Notes: generated by a model from the letters alone, not told the origin. A DNA stretch of 64,000 nt from JACRCT01 sp049841135 (GCA_049841135.1 JASGHK010000004.1:62001-126000), one strand, 5' to 3'; counted from the first letter of the stretch, positions 1-9,474 are shown. Translations and numbers: made by a program.

Positions 1-353
1 CGCACGGTGTCGATGTCCACCGCGGCGCCGAAGTGGAAGGTCAGCGTCACGTCCGGCGTCACGTTCGCATTCCAGCCCACGTAGGGCCCGGTGCCGGCGA
101 TGTTCTCCACCGCATTCCAGTTCTGCGTGCTGACCACGCCATCGGTCAGGTCGCCGAGCCCGCCGCTGAGCGGCGCGCCATCGGTGGTCTTGTTGCCGCT
201 GCCGGTGTAGCCGGCGTCCCAGTAGTTGTAGCTGCCGCCCGAGGCATTGCCCGAGCCGTTGGGGATGTCGTAGGAGGTAGGGGCGATGCGCGCGGCAAAG
301 GCCGGTGCGGTGAAGGCCAGCGCCAGCAGGCCGGCGAACAGCGGACGGTTCAT
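1..353 (-). CDS. Exported protein, N-terminal fragment (PEP-CTERM-family-like), cut by window edge
   Basis: The frame is open from an ATG at 353 to the left edge, so only the first 117 or so residues are visible. A clear Shine-Dalgarno AGGAGA sits just upstream. The protein begins with a Sec signal peptide (MNRPLF..., hydrophobic core, cleavage after AFA). After it comes a Gly/Asn/Thr-rich stretch with the pattern GDLTDGVVST and a later GPYVGWN. This pattern is common in secreted PEP-CTERM proteins of betaproteobacteria that fold as beta-sandwich domains. The C-terminal sorting signal would lie outside the window, so assignment to that family is inference. It was chosen over the antisense frame because of the signal peptide and the ribosome binding site. 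Confidence 0.7.
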   Translation of the reverse strand, partial: MNRPLFAGLLALAFTAPAFAARIAPTSYDIPNGSGNASGGSYNYWDAGYTGSGNKTTDGAPLSGGLGDLTDGVVSTQNWNAVENIAGTGPYVGWNANVTPDVTLTFHFGAAVDIDTV

Positions 354-593
354 GCGAGATCTCCTGGGTGAATCGGATGGGTCGCCCCCATGACTACCCA
401 GGGCGCAGCACCCGGACAGTAGTGGCCTGCCCCGCGCGTGGCAATAGCGCATGCGGACCTCGCGCAGCCATGAACCGACAAAGATGTATCGGCCTGTTCT
501 CACCCTCGTCGGAAGGAGCTGGCGCGGCCTGTCGGCTTCCTACAATGCGCGCCGCTTCGCGCGCCCCGTGCCGCATCCAACCACCAGGGAACC

Positions 594-1169
594 ATGACAC
601 TGCAACGCCCCGCCCGACTCCTGCCCCTGGCCGCCGCGGCCGCCCTCGCCCTGCTGCTGTCCGCCTGCGGCAAGGTCGAGGAGAAGCTGTCCGAAAAGGC
701 CGCCGAGAAGATGATCGAGTCCTCGCTGTCCAAGGACGGCAACGATGCCAAGGTCTCGCTGTCCGAAGGCGGCATCAAGACCACCATCACCGACAAGGAC
801 GGCAAGACCCAGCACTTCGAGATGGGCAATGCCAAGGTGAGCGAGGGCGACCTCGGCCTGCCCTTCTATCCGGGCGCCCAGCAACAGGCCGACAAGGCCA
901 GCCGCATGGCCAGCGACGAGGGCAGCATGGTCACGACCAGCTTCAGCAGCCCCGACGCCACCGACAAGATCGCCGGCTTCTACCGCGACAAGCTGAAGGC
1001 GCGCGCCGGCGGCAAGCAGTTCAGCGAGTCAGCACTGCCCGACGGCATGTTCCTGCTGATCCTGACCGACGAGAAGAACACCGACCACACCCAGGTGACG
1101 ATCACCCGCGAAGGCCAGGCGTCGGAGGTGGTGATCATGCGGGCGGTGAATACGCCCAAGGCTTCGTAG
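594..1169 (+). CDS. Predicted lipoprotein of unknown function
   Basis: This 191-residue protein starts at the ATG after AGGGAACC. The first 25 residues form a signal peptide ending in a lipobox (LLLSAC, Cys about 25), so the mature protein is probably a lipid-anchored envelope protein. After the Cys there is a charged helical segment rich in Lys/Glu, and then a mixed region containing LGLPFYPGA and a terminal beta-rich part with VTITREGQ. The C-terminal half resembles small envelope proteins that report a short conserved domain of unknown function. I do not recognise a named family. It is convergent with the small basic gene at 1262-1405, with a hairpin between them. Confidence 0.8.
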   Translation: MTLQRPARLLPLAAAAALALLLSACGKVEEKLSEKAAEKMIESSLSKDGNDAKVSLSEGGIKTTITDKDGKTQHFEMGNAKVSEGDLGLPFYPGAQQQADKASRMASDEGSMVTTSFSSPDATDKIAGFYRDKLKARAGGKQFSESALPDGMFLLILTDEKNTDHTQVTITREGQASEVVIMRAVNTPKAS

Positions 1170-1224
1170 GCCGCAGGGGCCGAGCGCCGGGCCGCCCCAA
1201 GCCGGCCCCGTCCCCCCGGGGGAC

Positions 1225-1246
1225 CGGTCCACGTATTCGTGGACCG
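1225..1246. terminator. Hairpin between convergent genes, possible bidirectional terminator
   Basis: A perfect 9-bp stem with a TATT loop lies at 1225-1246 (CGGTCCACG then CGTGGACCG). It sits between the stop codons of the convergent genes at 1169 and 1262. There is no T-run, so termination is inferred from its place and symmetry. It could also be a REP-like element. Confidence 0.45.
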
Positions 1247-1261
1247 AGGGGCTCCCCTCCA

Positions 1262-1405
1262 TCACTTGTTCTTCTTCTTCCCCTTCTCCGGGACCACCGT
1301 GGTGATCGTCGGCATCACCGCGCCCGGCGAGACGGGCTTGGCCGGCGAAGAGTCCTTCTTCGGTTTCTTCGTTTCCTTGTTGCTGCGCTGTTGACCCTTG
1401 GCCAT
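1262..1405 (-). CDS. Small basic Lys-rich protein
   Basis: The product is 47 residues beginning MAKGQQRSNKETKKPKK. The ATG at 1405 is preceded by AGGAGC at good spacing, which makes it a better start than the ATG 14 codons upstream. The protein is strongly basic and low in complexity, with a middle PGAVMP segment and a lysine-rich end. Proteins that begin this way are widespread and very short in Burkholderiales, and their function is not known to me. An RNA- or ribosome-associated role would fit the charge, but nothing in the sequence proves it. Confidence 0.7.
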   Translation of the reverse strand: MAKGQQRSNKETKKPKKDSSPAKPVSPGAVMPTITTVVPEKGKKKNK

Positions 1406-1456
1406 GGCTTGCTCCTGAATCGGCGCGTCGTTGCGCCTCGTTTCCACAGGCGCACA

Positions 1457-2014
1457 TCATCCCAGGTCCGGCGGCGAAGTCATCGGTGCTGACACCGGCT
1501 GTGGCTGCGAATCCAACAGCACCAGGTGCAGCCGCAGGTCGAACTCCAGCTGGTGGTAGTCCGGCTCCATGTGCGTGCACAGCTGGTAGAAGGCCTTGTC
1601 GTGCCCGCGCTCCTTCAGGTGGGCCAGCTCGTGCACAACGATCATCTTCAGGAAGGCCGCCGGCGTGTCCTTGAACAGGCTGGCGATGCGGATCTCGCGC
1701 TTGGCCTTGAGCCGGCCGCCCTGCACCCGCGAGGCCGTGGTGTGCGTGCCCAGGGCCTGGCCCACCACCTTCAGCTTGTTGTCGTAGACCACCTTGGACA
1801 GCGGCTCGGCATTGCGCAGGAAACGCTGCTTGAGCTCCACCGCGTAGTCGTAGAGGGCACGGTCGGTGCGCACCTCGTGGCCCAGCGGATACTTGCGCGC
1901 CAGCATCTCGCCCAGGCGCCCCTGGGCCAGCAGCCCGGCCGCCTGCTCCAGCAGGTGGGGCGGATAGCCGGCCAGGTACCTGGCGATGGCGGAAGGAACA
2001 GCAGGAGCAGACAT
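1457..2014 (-). CDS. YgjP-like zincin metallopeptidase (M48/DUF45 type)
   Basis: The 185-residue product carries VVHELAHLKERGHDKAF, the HExxH zinc motif with a third His a few residues later, as in the YgjP/WLM-type family formerly called DUF45. Upstream lies the family pattern of a basic strand (LKAKREIRIAS) before the metal helix. It is a cytoplasmic predicted metallopeptidase whose substrate is not established. The chosen start MSAPAVPSA is on the opposite strand of the esterase start: the two ATG codons overlap in the tetranucleotide CATG at 2012-2015. No good ribosome binding site precedes this ATG, so a start further inside the gene is possible. Confidence 0.8.
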   Translation of the reverse strand: MSAPAVPSAIARYLAGYPPHLLEQAAGLLAQGRLGEMLARKYPLGHEVRTDRALYDYAVELKQRFLRNAEPLSKVVYDNKLKVVGQALGTHTTASRVQGGRLKAKREIRIASLFKDTPAAFLKMIVVHELAHLKERGHDKAFYQLCTHMEPDYHQLEFDLRLHLVLLDSQPQPVSAPMTSPPDLG

Positions 2015-2684
2015 GAGCAATCGACCCATCGAGATACTGGAAGCCCAGACCGGGGACGCACCCGGCTCGGCCATCATCGTGATGCACGGCCTGGGCGACA
2101 ACGGCCGCAGCTTCGTGCCGCTGTGCGAGGAGCTGGACCTGTCGTCCATCGGCCCCGTGCGCTTCATCTTCCCCAACGCGCCCTCGCGACCGGTCACCGC
2201 CAACGGCGGCTACGTGATGCCGGCCTGGTACGACATCCTGCAGTTCGGCGGCCAGGCGGCCGAGGACGAGGCCGGCCTGCGCGCCTCGCAGGCCGTCATC
2301 GACGCCGTGCTGGAGCGTGAACGCGAGCGGGGCATCCCGTCCCACCGCATCGTGCTGGCCGGATTCTCCCAGGGATGCGCGATGACGCTGATGACCGGCC
2401 TGCGCCACGGCCACCGGCTGGGCGGCCTCGTCGGCCTGTCGGGCTACCTGCCGCTGGCTTCAAAGACCGCAGCCGAACGCAACCCGGCCAACGACGGCGT
2501 CCCCGTCTTCCTGGGCCATGGCACGCAGGACGACATCGTCGGCATCGAACGCGGGCGCGAGGCGCGGGAGGCACTGCAGGCGCTGGGGCACCAGGTGGAG
2601 TGGCATGACTATCCGATGCCGCATTCGATCTGCCAGGAGGAGGTCGCCGATCTCAACGCGTGGCTGTTGCGCGTGTTGGCCTGA
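2013..2684 (+). CDS. Carboxylesterase / alpha-beta hydrolase, EstB type
   Basis: This 223-residue serine hydrolase belongs to the phospholipase/carboxylesterase family (Abhydrolase_2). The oxyanion-loop motif HGLGDNG is near residue 27. The nucleophile elbow is GFSQGC. The Asp lies in HGTQDDIV and the His in the PMPHSICQEE segment, giving a complete Ser-Asp-His triad. The family hydrolyses short-chain esters and acyl-thioesters in the cytoplasm. The ATG at 2013 has AGGAG five bases upstream, so it is preferred to the in-frame ATG at 1986. It diverges from the YgjP-like gene with directly overlapping start codons, an unusually tight arrangement. Confidence 0.88.
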   Translation: MSNRPIEILEAQTGDAPGSAIIVMHGLGDNGRSFVPLCEELDLSSIGPVRFIFPNAPSRPVTANGGYVMPAWYDILQFGGQAAEDEAGLRASQAVIDAVLERERERGIPSHRIVLAGFSQGCAMTLMTGLRHGHRLGGLVGLSGYLPLASKTAAERNPANDGVPVFLGHGTQDDIVGIERGREAREALQALGHQVEWHDYPMPHSICQEEVADLNAWLLRVLA

Positions 2685-2715
2685 GCCGAGGCTGCGCCTG
2701 GCATCGACCTACTTC

Positions 2716-3420
2716 CTACTCAAGCCGCGCATTGAACACCGTGTAGTCCTCCGTCTCCACCATCGGCTTCAGGAAGGCATGCCGCGCAAACGTCTCCTGC
2801 AGCCGCTTCTCCGGGAAGTAGCGCTTCCCATGCCACACGAACAGCACCGCCCGCGGATGCGCTTCGATTGAAGCCCGCAGGTTCTCCAGCGTGCGCTCCA
2901 GCACCGGGCCGAAGAAGGCGTTGAAGTAGAAGACGAAGAGCGGGCGCTGGGGAAACTCGAAGGTGGTCACGTCCTGGCGCCGCGAGAAGATGCGCAGCGG
3001 ACAATCGCTGCGTGCGGCGTAGGCGCGGATGTTGCGCTCGGCCACCTCGTGCAGCTCGCTCAGCTCCACGCCGATGACTTCGTCGAAGCCGGCCTCGGCT
3101 GCCAGCACCAGCACCCTGCCCTTGCCCGAGCCCAGGTCGATGAAGCAGAACTCGGTGGGGTCCACGCGCGTGGCGCGCACCACCTCGGGCAGCAGGCCGA
3201 AGGGCGTGGGCACGTAGTCGGCCATCTGGGCGCGCGCACCGGCATCGACCTGCATGGCGTCCACGGTCACGATGGCGGCGGTCTCGACGCCATAGCGGCG
3301 GTCGAAGTCAGCCTCGAGGAACTCGAAATAGCTGCCGTGGCCGGGGCTGGCACCGCGGGCGCGCTGCAGGAGCCAGCGCGTGCGGTTGAAGACGGCGCGC
3401 AGGACACGCTGGGCATTCAT
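2716..3420 (-). CDS. SAM-dependent methyltransferase, class I
   Basis: The product of about 234 residues contains motif I of class I methyltransferases (FIDLGSGKGRVLVLAAEAGF), followed by an acidic residue ending the second strand (IGVELS). A further strand FVFYFNAFF probably corresponds to motif IV. The N-terminal region GSYFEFLEADFDRRYGVET and the overall plan resemble uncharacterised methyltransferases in proteobacteria. The substrate cannot be told. The ATG at 3420 (MNAQRVLR) is preferred to a longer reading because homologous features begin after it, though no strong ribosome binding site is seen. It converges on the esterase gene. Confidence 0.75.
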   Translation of the reverse strand: MNAQRVLRAVFNRTRWLLQRARGASPGHGSYFEFLEADFDRRYGVETAAIVTVDAMQVDAGARAQMADYVPTPFGLLPEVVRATRVDPTEFCFIDLGSGKGRVLVLAAEAGFDEVIGVELSELHEVAERNIRAYAARSDCPLRIFSRRQDVTTFEFPQRPLFVFYFNAFFGPVLERTLENLRASIEAHPRAVLFVWHGKRYFPEKRLQETFARHAFLKPMVETEDYTVFNARLE

Positions 3421-3539
3421 CGTCGGGGGATGGGGCCAGGGCCCCGCAGGGAAAGTGCAGGCATGATGCCCGCCCGTCCGCCCCATGCAATCTCGCATGC
3501 ACCCGTGGCGTGGCGACGCCCCCTCACCTGAGCTTCACG

Positions 3540-3770
3540 ATGACCCGGATACAGACCATCGATTTCCCCCTGCGCGGCGAGTTCATCACCCTGGACGCCC
3601 TGCTCAAGGCCTGCGGCATCGCCGACAGCGGCGGTGCGGCCAAGGCCATGGTGGCCGAGGGCAAGGTGGAGGTCGACGGCCAGCAGGAGCTGCGCAAGAC
3701 CTGCAAGATCCGCGCGGGCCAGGTCGTGTCCTTAACCGGTACGCGCATACGCGTGCAGGCCGGCCCCTGA
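3540..3770 (+). CDS. S4-domain RNA-binding protein (YbcJ-like)
   Basis: A 76-residue protein that is almost entirely one S4 domain. It has the pattern FITLDALLKACGIADSGG, then AKAMVAEGKVEVDGQ and a Lys/Arg-rich strand KTCKIRAGQVV. Small stand-alone S4 proteins of the YbcJ type bind structured RNA, probably ribosome-related. The start at 3540 (MTRIQTIDF) gives the family length. An upstream in-frame ATG at 3510 would add ten residues without family resemblance. It is transcribed away from the methyltransferase. Confidence 0.85.
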   Translation: MTRIQTIDFPLRGEFITLDALLKACGIADSGGAAKAMVAEGKVEVDGQQELRKTCKIRAGQVVSLTGTRIRVQAGP

Positions 3771-3867
3771 TCCGCAGGGCCGGACACATTCGCGGCCTCC
3801 CCGGTTCCTAGACTCGCGCCGCGCTCCGCCATGCGGACGCGTGCAGATCAACAAACCGGAGGAAGCC

Positions 3868-4533
3868 ATGAGACATCTCGCCATCGCCGCGGCTGCGGCA
3901 CTGACCATCCCCTTCACCCTGCAGGCGCGCGCCGCGGACGTGGTGCAGATCCACCTCGAAGGCCAGGTGGACAACATCAACTACTGCCCCAACCGCACGG
4001 TGGGCGAATCCTGCGACCCGAACCCGGTGTCCAGCTTCGGCGTGCTGGCCGTGGGCCAGCGCTTCGGCTCCGACATCACGCTGGACCTGGCACCGAACGG
4101 CGCGAACTTCCAGGTCACGCTGGCCTCCACCGATGGCCTCGCGTCCTATGCCGGCACCGGCCCGCGCGAGTTCTTCCCGCTGCTGGCCGGCGACCAGGTC
4201 CAGCTGATGCTCAACCTGGGCAGCACCAACGGCGGCATCCCGGGCTCGCTGGCGACCTTCACCTACAGCTTCCAGTTCGCCGCCGGCACCTTCAGCAAGC
4301 TGCCCACCGGCGCCGAGTTGGTCGCGGCCGTGCAGGCCGGCAAGCTGGAAGGCACCACCGGCGGCGGCGCGCTGTTCGGCTGCTCCGCCACGCCGGGCCC
4401 GCTGCCCTGCGGCTACGTCGGCCTGGCGATCGACAAGGTCAGCGTCAGTGCGGTGCCCGAGCCGAGCAGCCTCGTGCTGTGCTCTCTCGGCCTGGCAGCA
4501 GCCGCCGGCATGCGCCGCGCTCGCAAGGCCTGA
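3868..4533 (+). CDS. PEP-CTERM sorting domain protein
   Basis: This 221-residue exported protein has an N-terminal signal peptide (MRHLAIAAAAALTIPF...) and a C-terminal PEP-CTERM sorting signal: VPEPSSL, a hydrophobic helix and a basic end RRARKA. In this system (exosortase EpsH/archaeosortase family) the signal is cleaved at the membrane and the protein is exported to the surface or matrix. The middle is a beta-rich domain without a recognised name. GGAGG precedes the ATG at good distance. It shows that the source organism of this part has an exosortase system. It ends three bases before the convergent PAP2 gene. Confidence 0.88.
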   Translation: MRHLAIAAAAALTIPFTLQARAADVVQIHLEGQVDNINYCPNRTVGESCDPNPVSSFGVLAVGQRFGSDITLDLAPNGANFQVTLASTDGLASYAGTGPREFFPLLAGDQVQLMLNLGSTNGGIPGSLATFTYSFQFAAGTFSKLPTGAELVAAVQAGKLEGTTGGGALFGCSATPGPLPCGYVGLAIDKVSVSAVPEPSSLVLCSLGLAAAAGMRRARKA

Positions 4534-4536
4534 GCC

Positions 4537-5373
4537 TCATGCCGCCGCCACGCCTGTGCCGGCGCGGCGGCGGTAATGCCTCGTCATCTCAATGCTGACG
4601 ACGCACACCAGCAGCCACGCGGTCCCCGACGAGAACCCCGCCAGCACGTCGCTGGCGAAATGCACCTGCAGGAAGACCCGGCTGCAGCCGATCGTGAAGG
4701 CCAGTGCCGCCGCCGCCATCACGGCCGGCGCATGCCAGCGCATCGGCAGGCTGCGCACCAGCAGGTAGGCCAGCATCCCCCAGACCACGACCGAGCCCGA
4801 GCTGTGCCCGCTGGGAAAGCTCCAGCCATCGGCCAGCACCAGGCCGTGCTCGTGCACCGGCCGCACGCGGGCGAAGATGCCCTTGAGCGTGCTGTTGAGC
4901 AGCCCGTTGCCCGCCACCGCCACTACCCAGCCCAAGGCCAGCCACCAGCGTCGGCGCCACAGCAGCACCAGCGCGACGACGATGCAGATGCCCGTCTGCG
5001 TCCAGGCATCGCCCAGCCGCGTGACCAGCGCGAAGGCCTCCAGCGCCAGCAGCGGCACGTTGGACGCCAGCGCATCGGTGAAGGCCTGGTCGAGCGCGCC
5101 CAGGCGCTCGCCGTCGCCCAGTTCCTCGGCGATCTCGGTGAAGAGTGCGGCACAGGCCAGCACGACGACGAAGCCCAGCGCCAGGCGCAGCAGCAGGAAG
5201 GCACCGGGCGACAGGCTGCTGGCCGGGCTGTGCCAGGCCACGCGGCGCAGCAGCTGCCAGCCCGCCCAGGACAGCACCATCACGCCCACCAGCGCCAGCA
5301 GGAAGCCGGGCAGCGCATGCACGCCGCTCCATTGCGCGGCCCGCAGCCAGAGGTCCGCGCCAGCGTGGTTCAT
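4537..5373 (-). CDS. PAP2 superfamily membrane phosphatase
   Basis: A 278-residue polytopic membrane protein carrying the three PAP2 phosphatase motifs: KGIFARVRP (KxxxxxxRP), SFPSGHSSGS (PSGH) and SRVFLQVHFASD (SRxxxxxHxxxD). These place catalytic His and Arg residues at the membrane surface for hydrolysis of lipid phosphates such as phosphatidic acid or undecaprenyl diphosphate. About six membrane segments are visible. The ATG at 5373 overlaps the stop of the upstream GGDEF gene as ATGA, so translation is probably coupled. The shared function with a diguanylate cyclase is unknown. Confidence 0.87.
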   Translation of the reverse strand: MNHAGADLWLRAAQWSGVHALPGFLLALVGVMVLSWAGWQLLRRVAWHSPASSLSPGAFLLLRLALGFVVVLACAALFTEIAEELGDGERLGALDQAFTDALASNVPLLALEAFALVTRLGDAWTQTGICIVVALVLLWRRRWWLALGWVVAVAGNGLLNSTLKGIFARVRPVHEHGLVLADGWSFPSGHSSGSVVVWGMLAYLLVRSLPMRWHAPAVMAAAALAFTIGCSRVFLQVHFASDVLAGFSSGTAWLLVCVVSIEMTRHYRRRAGTGVAAA

Positions 5374-6564
5374 GTGCCCTCGTGATCCAGGGCCACCACG
5401 CGGTTGCGGCCGTCGGCCTTGGCCTGGTAGAGCGCCTCGTCCGCGCGCTTGACCAGGCGCTGCGCGCCGTCGGGCGAGGACGGCACGCAGGCCGCGACGC
5501 CGATGCTGCAGGCGAAGCGCACGGCCTGGCCCTCGTGCAGCAGCGTGCGCGCGGCCACCTGCTCGCGCAGGCGCTCGGCCACGGCGGCGGCGCCGGCCAG
5601 GTCGGTGTCGGGCATCAGCACGATGAACTCTTCGCCGCCGTAGCGCGCCAGCATGTCCGAGGGCCGCAGCAGCTGGGCGCGCAGCGTGGCGGCGGCCTCG
5701 CGCAGGCAGCGGTCGCCGAAGGGGTGGCCATAGGTGTCGTTCAGGCGCTTGAAGTGGTCCAGGTCCACCACCGCGACGGCCAGCGGGCGCTTGTGGCGCC
5801 GCGCCTGCAGCCACTCCACCGGCAGGCGGCGGTCCAGGTAGAGGCGGTTGGGGACCTGCGTCAGCGCATCGGTCAGGCTGACCTGCTCCAGCTCGCGGGC
5901 CCGGTTCTCCAGCAGCGCGCGGGCGCGCTGGCCGCTCCAGTAGTCGTGGCGCAGCACGCGCGAGATCATCCAGGCGTAGGCCATGAAGGCCGTGCCCAGC
6001 CCCGCGAACACCGCGTTGGCCGCATTGAGGTTCAGCAGCAGCACCGCCACCACCGGCGCGATGGAAGCCATGGGATAGAAGCGCCCGAGGAAGGGGTCGA
6101 TGGCCACGACGATGATGCCCGCCATGATGATGGCCACGCTCATCGGCACCATGAAGGGCCGGATGCCCAGGGCCTCGCCCCAGGCCACGCTCATCGCCAG
6201 CAGGCTGCCCCAGTGCACCGCGTGGCAGAAGATCAGCGAGTAGTACACCCGCACCCAGCGCCGCATGTCGCGCTCCAGCAGCATGGCGAAGCGCCGGTGC
6301 AGCGCGAAAACGCAGGATGCCCACCGCCAGCAGCACGGCGGCATTGGCCAGCGCGAAGCCGCGGTGGCGGTGGAAGCATCCCCTTTCCTGGCTGACGATC
6401 AGCCAGGCTGCGGCGTACATGAACACGCCGGCGCTGGTACGGCGCGAGAGCTCCAGCATCCCGCGGCGGCGCAGCTCGTGCTGCTGCTCGGGAGTGAGTT
6501 CACCCGCCTCTTCGTGGGCGGGTATGGGTACGGCGGCGGGGCTGGGTTGTGTGGAGTGGGCCAT
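5370..6564 (-). pseudogene. Membrane-bound diguanylate cyclase (GGDEF), one frameshift
   Basis: The reading frame starts at MAHSTQPSP (6564), crosses two N-terminal helices, and shifts at an A-run at 6307-6310. It then continues with several membrane helices and a GGDEF domain. The catalytic motif is GGEEF (ARYGGEEFIVLMPD), preceded by the substrate-binding segment DLDHFKRLNDTYGH. The domain makes cyclic di-GMP from GTP. Removing one base of the homopolymer restores a single frame of about 397 codons, so a sequencing error is as likely as a real mutation. The stop overlaps the PAP2 start. I see no RxxD inhibitory site just before the active site. Confidence 0.8.
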
Positions 6565-6699
6565 CTCGGCTGGGCAGGGATTCCCGGCTGCAGGCCATCC
6601 TATCTGAACCACCCCTGCGCAACCTCTGCGGACGTGCCGGGATAGCCCCCAATCGGCAAGGCCTGCATTCCGTGTGCAGGCGGCCGCTCCAGCCTCAGC

Positions 6700-7506
6700 T
6701 CATGGCGCGACACCGCCGATGAAGCTGCACGCCGCAGCCACCCAGTCCCAGCGCTCGACGGTGCAGCGCGCCTGGCCCTGGGCCTCGAAACGGATCAGGT
6801 TGGACCGAGTTGGGGGCCTCGTGGCGCACGCGCGTGGACAGCGCGGTGCCCGCCTGCACGGCCCACACGCGGCGGGCCAGGCCGGGCGCCAGCTCGTGCA
6901 AGGCCAGCACGTAGGGCAGGTGGATGTGGCCGCCCAGGATGAGGTCGGCGCCGGCCTCGGACCAGCTGCGCACCGCGGCGCCCGCGCCATGCAGCAGATT
7001 GGCCTGGTCACGCTCCAGCGTCACGGCCACGGGCTGGTGGGTGACGACGATGGCGGACCCGCGCCGGCCCGGCCCGGCGCAGGAGTTGCGCCACGCGTTC
7101 GACCTGGGCCGCGGAAACTCGCCGTCCTTGTGCCGCCAGGCCCGCGTGGTGTTGACGCCCAGCACCAGCAGCTCGGGGTCTCGAAGCTGGGCTCCAGCTC
7201 GGCGCCGAAGGCGCGGCGGTGGCGCGCATAGGGCGCCAGCACGCGCAGGCCCAGGTTGAGCAGCGGGATGTCGTGGTTGCCGGGCACCACCAGCACCGGT
7301 GCGTTCAGGCCCGCGGTGAAGCGGCTGGCCGCCTCGAACTGCGCCGCGGTGGCGCGCTGGGTGATGTCGCCCGAGAGCACGACGAGGTCGGGCACCAGCT
7401 TGGCGGCCAGGCGCTGCAGGGCCTCCGCGACCACGGGCTGCTCGGTGCCGAAGTGGGGATCCGACAGCTGCAGCACCAGCCGGCCCCGGCCCTGGTCGCC
7501 GTTCAT
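6700..7506 (-). pseudogene. Calcineurin-like metallophosphoesterase with several frameshifts
   Basis: Pieces of one gene can be read in order. They are QLSDPHFGTEQ (first metal motif), VVLSGDITQR and VVPGNHDIPL (second and third motifs) in the first frame, then IVVTHQP and LILGGHIHLPY (later His motifs) in another, ending SFIGGVAP. All five metallophosphoesterase motifs are present. About four single-base shifts (near 7178, 7118, 7072 and 6802) break it. The start overlaps the stop of the lipid kinase gene as ATGA, which suggests one operon. The density of shifts fits poor base calling as well as decay. The substrate is unknown. Confidence 0.72.
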
Positions 7507-8473
7507 GGCTGCGCCGGTGGCGGCTTGATCAGCATCAGCGGCCTGGGCGCGACGCGGAACTCGATCGGCGGCTTCAGCCACTGCGTCTCGCCATCGGTGG
7601 CCACCTTGATGCGCCGCAGGCCCAGCGACAGCGGACGCACCGTCAGCGCGTGGGTGGCGAAGCCGACGACCTGGTTCGCACTGCCCAGCTGCCCCAGCGC
7701 GCCGCGCAGCATCAGCCACAGCAAGGCGGCCGTCGACACCGGCTTGAGCGCCAGCGCGGCCAGCCAGCCCTGCTCCACCACCGAGGCCTGCGGGATGCCG
7801 ATCTGCTCCAGCTGCAGCCGGTTGTTGCCGACGAAGAGCGTGGGCGTGCGCAGGGTCACCGCGCGGCCGTTGCTTTCCAGCCGGATGCGCAGCGGCCGGT
7901 GCTCGCGCACGATGGTGGCCAGCGCCGCGAACAACGCCACCAGCCGGCTGCGGCCGAACTGCTGCTTGTAGGCCTCGCGGTCCTCCAGCAGCTGCGGGGG
8001 TACAGCCCCAGGCTGGCGTTGACGAGGAAGACGTGGTCGTTGACCAGCCCCACCTGCACCGGCTGCGGCGGCGCCTGCAGCAGCACTTGCACGGCCTCCT
8101 CCACGTCAGAGGGGATGCCATGGGTGCGGCTGAAGTAGTTGAAGGTGCCCTGCGGGATCACGCCGAAGGGCAGCCCGTGCTCCAGCGCGGCCTGGGCCAC
8201 GGTATTGATCGTGCCGTCGCCGCCCGCGGCCACCACCACGCCGTTGGTGGCCCGCGCCTGGTACACCGCGCGCCGCGCCTGCTCGGCCAGCTTGCCGGGC
8301 TGGTCCACCAGCAGCAGCGTGTGCTGGCGGCCGGCGTCGAGGAAGGCGTGTTCGATGGTCTCGCGCACGGCCTGGGCGTCGTCGCTGCCGGAGCCGGCGT
8401 TGAGCACGATGAAGAAGGGGCCGCGCGCCGCTGCCGGCCGAGCCTGGTGGTCGTATTGCCGCTGGAGGTTCAT
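7503..8473 (-). pseudogene. Diacylglycerol kinase-family lipid kinase (YegS/DagK-like), one frameshift
   Basis: The N-terminal half shows the kinase nucleotide loop VVAAGGDGTINTVA and the following GVIPQGTFNYFS. The C-terminal half continues in another frame with TLFVGNNRLQLEQIG, the usual second-domain strand. One extra base in the C/G run at 7996-8000 explains the shift. The family transfers phosphate from ATP to diacylglycerol or related lipids in the cytoplasm. In this member the usual GT(L/A)N motif of the nucleotide site reads GTFN. The pair with the phosphoesterase gene downstream (overlapping ATGA) suggests lipid phosphate turnover, but that is inference. Confidence 0.8.
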
Positions 8474-8636
8474 GTCTGTGCTCCCGTCCTCTCGACCGAC
8501 GGAGGGTCTCGTCCGATGCTAGGGAAGACCGCCACCGGCCTGCAGTCGGCAGGCGCCGCCGGATGCTGTCAGCCGTGGCTGACACGCCGGGCCCGGGGGC
8601 TGGCGGCGGGCGCGGTTTGGCTTAGGCTGCCGGCCG

Positions 8637-9471
8637 ATGTCCAGACTGCAGAACCTCCTCGCCGCGCTCGCGGCCACCGCGCTGCTGGGCGCCTGCGCCA
8701 CGCAGGTCGAGCCCCCGCGCCGGGCCGACACCGTGCTGCCGCTGCCGCTGCCGGTCGCGGCCTCGCTGCCGCACGTCAGCTTCCAGAATCCCGCGCTGGA
8801 GCCGGCCAACGGTGGGCGCTTCGTCCCGGCATCGGAGCTGATGCCGGGCGACATCCTTCTGACGGCCGCCAACGGCATCACGTCCATCGGCATCCGCCTG
8901 GCCACCCTGGCCCCGGTGAGCCACGCCGCGCTCTATGCGGGCGACGGCGACGTGGTCGAGGCCGTCGGCGAAGGCGTGCGCCGCCGCAGCCTGGACGAGG
9001 TGCTGGCCGAGGAATCGGTGGTGGTGGCCTTCCGCCATCCGGCGCTGGACGTGCAGGCCGCCGCCCGCGTGCGCAGCTTCGCCCTGGACAAGGTGGGCAC
9101 CCGCTACAGCCACGTCGGCGTGATGCTGCATGCGCCCTTCGCGCTGCAGCGCCGGCTGTGCGAGCTGCCGCTGGTGCCCTCGGGCGTGCGCGACTTCTGC
9201 GTGCGCGGCGTGGCCAGCATCCAGCTGGGCGCCAGCAGCAACGAGCGCTTCTTCCTGCTCGCAGCTGGTGATGGAGGCCTACCGCCAGGCCGGCGTGCCC
9301 ATCACCACGGCCGACCCGCGCTGGGTCAGCCCGGCCGACATCCTGCACATGCGCGAGGGCGACGTGCCGTCGATCTCGGTGGTGCAGCCGCTGACCTACC
9401 TGGGGCACTTGAAGTACGTCGCCCCTGCAGCACAAGTGACGGAGGCAGGCCCCCAGGCTGACCCGCGCTGA
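8637..9471 (+). pseudogene. YiiX/NlpC-P60-like cysteine hydrolase lipoprotein, one frameshift
   Basis: A lipoprotein signal ends in LLGACAT near residue 20. The domain begins MPGDILLTAAN and VSHAALYAGDGDVVEA, matching the permuted NlpC/P60 (YiiX, formerly DUF830) fold where His in SHAALY is catalytic. The Cys helix is split by one extra C near 9254. Correcting it gives FFCSQLVMEAYRQAG, with the catalytic Cys at the expected place. Related proteins are envelope hydrolases or acyltransferases of lipids or peptides. The repaired frame ends at 9471. It converges on the helicase gene with only a few bases between. Confidence 0.78.
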
Positions 9472-9474
9472 ACG

